This document shows positions 10,319 to 14,508 of a stretch of 14,508 nucleotides of DNA, piece by piece. The translations under genes were made by a program, and so were the position numbers. The DNA lies in contig JACROM010000064.1 of the NCBI GenBank assembly GCA_016214445.1, positions 1 to 14,508 of the forward strand, read 5' to 3'. The notes under the pieces are model-generated. The model was not told the DNA's origin. It searched no databases and was given only the letters and a program-made list of their open reading frames with translations. This DNA is from Microcaldota archaeon. GTDB lineage: Archaea; Micrarchaeota; Micrarchaeia; Norongarragalinales; Norongarragalinaceae. Within the stretch, counting starts at the first letter, position 1, and every line of letters starts with the position of its first letter.

Positions 10319-13159
10319 ATGTTTAATGAAATCGAAAGGGCTGTTTTTGAGTGGCCGAAGGAAGAGGGGATGAATGTTCCTGTACGCGTCATAGCTGAAA
10401 GGCAAGTCCTTGAAAGGATGATGACCGACCGCACGCTCAGCCAGGCCAAGAACGTGGCCATGCTGCCCGGCATAATCGAGGCCTCCTATGTGATGCCGGA
10501 CGGCCACGAAGGCTACGGCTTCCCCATAGGGGGAGTCGGGGCTTTTGACGTTGAAACCGGCGTGGTGTCGCCGGGCGGGATCGGGTATGATATTAATTGC
10601 TTGGGTAGTGACACACAAGTGCTCACGGAATTCGGCTACCGCAAGAGAATCAAGGACTTCGAGTCGGACTTCGGCAAGGTGGAGGCCGCAGGCGAATACC
10701 AGCTCTCACTGCAGAGACAGCACACTTCACTAGTTTCGTTGGACGAAAACACGCTTAAAGCAAAGCAGCTGTTGGCGTTCATGAAAAAAAAGGCGGACAA
10801 ACGCATGCTTCGGATAACCACCAGTACCGGCAAGCAAATCGTTTGTTCTGAAGACCACCCGCTAAAAGTCCAGGAAACATTCAAACCAGCAGGACAGGTG
10901 CATACAGGGGATACCCTTTCAGTCCAGTATTTCGAAGGCGTCGGACACGAGAAAGTCCAAAATGAAGTGCGTACGGCGCTCTTGGCAAGAATACTCGGCT
11001 ACTTCATGGGAGACGGGACATTGTGTCATTGCGGCAAGAAACTCAGGGCCAGCGCGTACGGCCAAAAAGAAGACATGGAAAAACTGCAGGAAGACATCAA
11101 GAGACTAGGCTTCAACGCAGGCATATTGGAACGCACGCGCTCGAACACCATACAAACCCGTTATGGCAAGAAGACAATCACCGGCACCGCAACCGAGGTG
11201 TACGTTCAGCAAAAGGCATTCTGCGAACTCCTGCAACAGGCAGGGATGCCAATAGGCAAAAAAACATACACGGAATATTCGGTTCCTGCATGGATAAACG
11301 CCTCGCCTGCATGGATACAGCGGCTGTTTCTGGCAGGCTTGTTCGGCGCTGAGCTGTCCGCGCCCCGAACACACACGAAAACAGGTTTTGACGTGCCGGT
11401 TCTCTGCATGAACAAGAACGAAATCCACAAGGACAACGGAAGGCATTTCCTCATCCAAATCATGAACCTCTTGGAAAGGTTCGGAGTTCAAACCACGAAG
11501 ATTGCCGAACGTTTTGAAGACCCAAACAAGCAGGGGGACGTAGTCAGGTTAAGGCTGGAAATCTCTGCTGAAGAGGATAACCTTCTGCGCTTGTGGACAA
11601 AAATCGGGTTTGAATATCAGGGACAAAAACGCCAACTAGCTGAAATCGCCTGCAAGTACATCCTGCTCAAACACGCGATTCATGACAAGCGTTCGCGCAC
11701 AGACTGCGCGGTAAAGGAGTACAAGAAAAAAGGCTTGACCCTGAAGGAAGCCCAAAAACTGCTGGCTGACGGCGACGTGAACGAAAGGTTCATTGAAGGG
11801 TGCTATTACGAAAACGCAGGACAAAGAATCCCTCTTGATTTCGTCTCGTTCAAGGACTTCAAAACACAGGGTAACGCAGAACTGCTTCGTTACGGCGCGC
11901 TCCAAGACCAAGTCTCTGAAATCACCGAAGAAAAATACGAGGGCGAGGTTTACGACTTCACAGTCGCAGAAACGCACAACTTCATAGCAAACGGCATCGT
12001 GGTGTCCAACTGCGGCGTCCGGCTCGTGCGCACTAACTTTATGGCTGAAGAAGTGAAGCCGAAACTCAAGGAACTTACGGATACCTTGTACAACAACGTG
12101 CCATGCGGAGTGGGCGGCAAAGGCTCCTTGCGCTTGAGCCACGGCCAGCTCGAGGACGTGGTGACGAAAGGCGTTGATTGGGCGATAGAGAAAGGCTACG
12201 GCGTCAAAAATGATGCCGAGCATTGCGAGGAAAACGGCTGTCTCGACGGCGCGGACTACTCCAAGGTCTCGGACATGGCGCGGAAACGCGGCTCACCTCA
12301 GGTCGGCACTCTCGGCTCAGGAAACCACTTCCTCGAAGTGCAGCGGGTCGAGAAAGTTTACGATGAAAACATAGCAAAGGCGTTCGGGATAAGCGGAGGA
12401 CAGGCAACTTTGATGATACACTCAGGCTCGCGGGGTTTCGGCCACCAGGTGTGCGACGACTACATCCGGATAATGCTGCGGGCAGCGGAGAAATACAAGA
12501 TAAACCTCCCTGACCGGGAACTCTGCTGCGCGCCAGTCAACTCGCAGGAAGCCGAAGATTATTTGGGCGCGATGGCGTGCGCCGTAAACTACGCCTTCTG
12601 CAACCGCCAGCTCATGACGCACTGGGTCAGGCAGACCATGGAGCAAGTGTTCAAGAAATCATCCGACGAGATGGGCTTGGATCTGGTGTACGACGTGTGC
12701 CACAACATCGGGAAATTCGAGGAACATGAAGTCGGCGGCGAAAAACGCAAGGTTTTCGTCCACCGCAAGGGCGCAACTCGCGCGTTCTGGGCAGGCAGGA
12801 GGGAAATACCGAAAACCTACTGCCAGACCGGCCAGCCCGTAATCATACCCGGCTCGATGAACACTTCCTCTTACCTGTTGTGCGGCCTTCCAGGCGCAGC
12901 GAAAACCTTCGGCTCCTCCTGCCACGGTGCCGGAAGGGTGATGAGCCGACACGAGGCGTTGAGGAGGTTCGACGGCAGGAAGATAGAGGAGGAAATGAGG
13001 AGCAAGGGCCAAGCCGTAAGGGCCCCGAACCCGCAGTCGCTTGCGGAAGAGGCGGGCGGAGCTTACAAGAACGTGGACGATGTGGTCGCCTCGGTTGAGG
13101 CTGCCGGGTTGTGCAAGATTGTCGCCAAGATGGTTCCGCTCGGGGTAATCAAGGGCTAG
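10319..13159 (+). CDS. rtcB: RNA-splicing ligase RtcB, intein-containing precursor
   Basis: 946-residue precursor; the spliced enzyme is 475 residues. RtcB joins 2',3'-cyclic phosphate (or 3'-phosphate) to 5'-OH ends using GTP and Mn2+, and is the archaeal tRNA exon ligase. N-extein 1-93 carries MPDGHEGYGFPIG and GGIGYDIN (D91 metal ligand). C-extein 565-946 carries CGVRL (C565, metal ligand), GSGNHFLE (N669, H670, E673), HSGSRG (H701), VCHN (H795) and SSCHGAGR (H869, the residue that takes GMP). All catalytic residues are present, so the ligase should be active after protein splicing. GGTGATG precedes ATG 10319. Neighbours are unrelated in strand. Confidence 0.97.
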   Translation: MFNEIERAVFEWPKEEGMNVPVRVIAERQVLERMMTDRTLSQAKNVAMLPGIIEASYVMPDGHEGYGFPIGGVGAFDVETGVVSPGGIGYDINCLGSDTQVLTEFGYRKRIKDFESDFGKVEAAGEYQLSLQRQHTSLVSLDENTLKAKQLLAFMKKKADKRMLRITTSTGKQIVCSEDHPLKVQETFKPAGQVHTGDTLSVQYFEGVGHEKVQNEVRTALLARILGYFMGDGTLCHCGKKLRASAYGQKEDMEKLQEDIKRLGFNAGILERTRSNTIQTRYGKKTITGTATEVYVQQKAFCELLQQAGMPIGKKTYTEYSVPAWINASPAWIQRLFLAGLFGAELSAPRTHTKTGFDVPVLCMNKNEIHKDNGRHFLIQIMNLLERFGVQTTKIAERFEDPNKQGDVVRLRLEISAEEDNLLRLWTKIGFEYQGQKRQLAEIACKYILLKHAIHDKRSRTDCAVKEYKKKGLTLKEAQKLLADGDVNERFIEGCYYENAGQRIPLDFVSFKDFKTQGNAELLRYGALQDQVSEITEEKYEGEVYDFTVAETHNFIANGIVVSNCGVRLVRTNFMAEEVKPKLKELTDTLYNNVPCGVGGKGSLRLSHGQLEDVVTKGVDWAIEKGYGVKNDAEHCEENGCLDGADYSKVSDMARKRGSPQVGTLGSGNHFLEVQRVEKVYDENIAKAFGISGGQATLMIHSGSRGFGHQVCDDYIRIMLRAAEKYKINLPDRELCCAPVNSQEAEDYLGAMACAVNYAFCNRQLMTHWVRQTMEQVFKKSSDEMGLDLVYDVCHNIGKFEEHEVGGEKRKVFVHRKGATRAFWAGRREIPKTYCQTGQPVIIPGSMNTSSYLLCGLPGAAKTFGSSCHGAGRVMSRHEALRRFDGRKIEEEMRSKGQAVRAPNPQSLAEEAGGAYKNVDDVVASVEAAGLCKIVAKMVPLGVIKG
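10598..12010 (+). mobile_element. Intein in RtcB with LAGLIDADG homing endonuclease
   Basis: 471 residues (94-564), from CLGSDTQVL (block A) to GIVVSN, followed by Cys+1. Block B is TSTGKQIVCSEDHPL, block F EVYDFTVAETHNFIAN. The penultimate residue is Ser where His is usual. The DOD endonuclease has LGYFMGDG (226-233, D232) and LFLAGLFGAEL (336-346); in the second motif the usual Asp at G343 is replaced, though acidic E345 remains. The host Cys+1 is the RtcB active-site metal ligand, so RtcB cannot work until the intein leaves. Inteins at RtcB are known from Euryarchaeota. Confidence 0.95.
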
Positions 13160-13208
13160 GCCAAAAAAAAATAGCCGGTTTATTCACAAAATTGCACAAA
13201 TAGCATGC

Positions 13209-14291
13209 ATGGCCGGCGTGTACGGAATACGCGGAACAGGCAAAACAACACTGCTTTTGCAGATAGCTACAGGAAAGGAAGATTCTTTCTACGTAAACGC
13301 TGAAGAGCTTGTATTCAGAAGCATCAGCCTCGTCGACTTCGCCGAGTCGGCGAAAAGGAAAGGCTTCAAAAGCCTGTTCATAGACGAGATACACTCGAGC
13401 CCGCGCTGGGCGCAAGAGTTGAAACTAATGTACGACCGCGGATTCCACGAGGTATACTTTAGCGGTTCCTCCGGCGTCCAAATACAGCAGGAAGCAGCTG
13501 ACCTTTCCCGCAGGGCTCTGCTGTTCAATCTCCCTCCGCTTTCTTTCCGCGAGTTCCTTGCGCTTGGTTTTTCAGTTGACTTTGACGCCGTACCCCTGCG
13601 GAACCTCCTGGATTTTCAAAAACGCAGGGAGCTTGCCGCAAACATAGCGCCACACGCGCACCGGTTCGAGGAATACATGCGCATCGGAACCCTGCCGATC
13701 TACCTCGAAAACAAGGAGCACGCAAAAGAGTTGCACTCCCGGATTGTCGAGCGCATCGTCCGGCGCGACTTGGCGGCAGTTGTCAAAATCGACGCGGAAT
13801 ACATCGAGAGCGCGTACAAGCTCCTAAACGTGCTCGCGCTTTCCGGGGCTAATGAAATCAGCTTCAACTCCATCGCAAAAAACGTGGGGAGGAACGTGCA
13901 CTTCGTTATGAGCGCCGTCAACGCGCTGACTCAAACCGAGCTGCTTTGCGCGGTAAAACCGTACAAGAAAGGCGCCAGCCTAATCCGAAAGGAACCGAAG
14001 ATCCTTTTCGCGCCTCCATTCCGGGCCGCTCTCGCCAGCACATCCGGAGCATCCTTCGAAACAGTTGTCGGCGGCACGCGGGAGGACATCTTCGTGTCCA
14101 ACATGCGGCAGCTGGAGCCGAGATACGTCAAAACAGAGCGCGAAAGCAAGACGCCCGACTACATGGTAGGGGGCAAGACGTTCGAAATCGGCTCGCACAG
14201 GTACAAGCACGCGACAGACTACTACGTCAAGGACGGCCTCACGTTGGAGCACAACGTCGTCCCGTTGCCGTTGTGCTGCATGCTGTACTAG
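13209..14291 (+). CDS. AAA-type ATPase with DUF4143-like C-terminal domain
   Basis: 360 residues. P-loop GIRGTGKTT at 6-14, Walker B SLFIDEIH at ~54-61, sensor-like VYFSGSSG at ~77-84, then LPPLSFREFLALG, the signature that follows the ATPase core in this archaeal/bacterial family. The second half is a winged-helix-like region (LLNVLALSGANEISFNSIAKNVGRN) and a C-terminal nuclease-like fold remnant (TPDYMVGGKTFEIGSHRYK), where the expected E-x-K reads E-I-G. The protein starts almost at the P-loop, shorter at the N-terminus than many relatives. A TTTATTC box ~25-30 bp upstream suggests a leaderless transcript. Function of the family is uncertain; transposition- and defence-related roles are only guesses. 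Confidence 0.85.
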   Translation: MAGVYGIRGTGKTTLLLQIATGKEDSFYVNAEELVFRSISLVDFAESAKRKGFKSLFIDEIHSSPRWAQELKLMYDRGFHEVYFSGSSGVQIQQEAADLSRRALLFNLPPLSFREFLALGFSVDFDAVPLRNLLDFQKRRELAANIAPHAHRFEEYMRIGTLPIYLENKEHAKELHSRIVERIVRRDLAAVVKIDAEYIESAYKLLNVLALSGANEISFNSIAKNVGRNVHFVMSAVNALTQTELLCAVKPYKKGASLIRKEPKILFAPPFRAALASTSGASFETVVGGTREDIFVSNMRQLEPRYVKTERESKTPDYMVGGKTFEIGSHRYKHATDYYVKDGLTLEHNVVPLPLCCMLY

Positions 14292-14318
14292 CGAGCAAAA
14301 AATCGGGGGAAAACAAAA

Positions 14319-14402
14319 ATGGAATCACTGGAAGACGAAAACAATGAAGAAGAAAGCATATGGGCAAAGGGGGTTACCAATGAAGCGTTTTTTCGTTGGT
14401 AG
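14319..14402 (+). CDS. Possible 27-residue micro-ORF
   Basis: MESLEDENNEEESIWAKGVTNEAFFRW, acidic, with GGGGGA ending 8 nt before ATG, 28 nt after the ATPase gene. No recognised family. It may be a small protein or chance. Confidence 0.25.
   Translation: MESLEDENNEEESIWAKGVTNEAFFRW
14376..14400. terminator. Hairpin at the end of the ATPase transcript
   Basis: ACCAA (14376-14380) pairs with TTGGT (14396-14400) around a loop containing TTTTTT and is followed by AGGTTTTCTT on the plus strand. A weak terminator candidate. The remaining 14403-14508 is A-rich and I see no gene I can support, apart from a doubtful minus-strand 23-codon frame from ATG 14445 behind GGAGG. Confidence 0.3.
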
Positions 14403-14508
14403 GTTTTCTTCGCAAAACACCCGCTAAAAACTCAAAACCAGCCATAACCTCCTATGCCCACACACAAAAAAACGCAAAACAACGAAAAACAACCGTCGTC
14501 GACTGACA

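Noticed and set aside
11636..12223. 195-codon antisense frame inside rtcB
   Set aside because: Mirror frame of a well-supported intein/RtcB reading frame; no recognisable product.

Overview
The window looks archaeal. Evidence: TATA/BRE-type promoters about 25 bp upstream of several leaderless or nearly leaderless genes, a UPF0147 gene, a TrmB-family regulator, an archaeal membrane-anchored Lon-like (S16) protease, an RtcB ligase carrying an intein, and a tRNA gene whose introns have bulge-helix-bulge (BHB) boundaries. The intron in the T-loop, the small genes and the fibre-like surface protein suggest a DPANN-type archaeon (Diapherotrites- or Micrarchaeota-like). That placement is inference and is not proven by the sequence.

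Layout. 1-1068 (-): 5' part of a large repetitive, N-glycosylation-rich fibre-like secreted protein whose C-terminus lies outside the window. 1208-1750 (-): small heat shock protein Hsp20. 1790-2245: a gene-free but highly structured stretch with two tandem copies, 182 bp apart, of a two-hairpin element whose stems differ by compensatory changes. 2246-2554 (-) and 2649-3416 (+): a small membrane protein and a TrmB-like regulator, divergent around a perfect CCCCCTAGGGGG palindrome. 3574-4479 (-): an Rnl2-type RNA ligase. 4580-6571 (-): a CPA2-type cation/proton antiporter with an unusual extra C-terminal membrane/coiled-coil part, broken by one in-frame TGA where the family has glycine; its start region is duplicated upstream. 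6750-7035 (+): tRNA-Arg(CCT) with two introns, one in the anticodon loop and one in the T-loop, followed 14 nt later by a methyltransferase-like gene. 7740-8012 (-): UPF0147. 8104-10245 (-): a two-gene operon of a small unknown protein and the Lon-like protease. 10319-13159 (+): rtcB with a 471-residue intein. 13209-14291 (+): an AAA-type ATPase with a DUF4143-like C-terminus. The last ~215 bp hold only doubtful micro-ORFs.

Functional themes. RNA joining recurs: RtcB is the archaeal tRNA exon ligase, its natural substrate (a doubly interrupted tRNA) lies about 3.3 kb away, and a second, ATP-type RNA ligase is also present. RtcB itself must be protein-spliced, because the intein sits exactly at its metal-binding active-site cysteine. 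The strongest candidate for something undescribed is the covarying tandem RNA-like element at 1917-2192.
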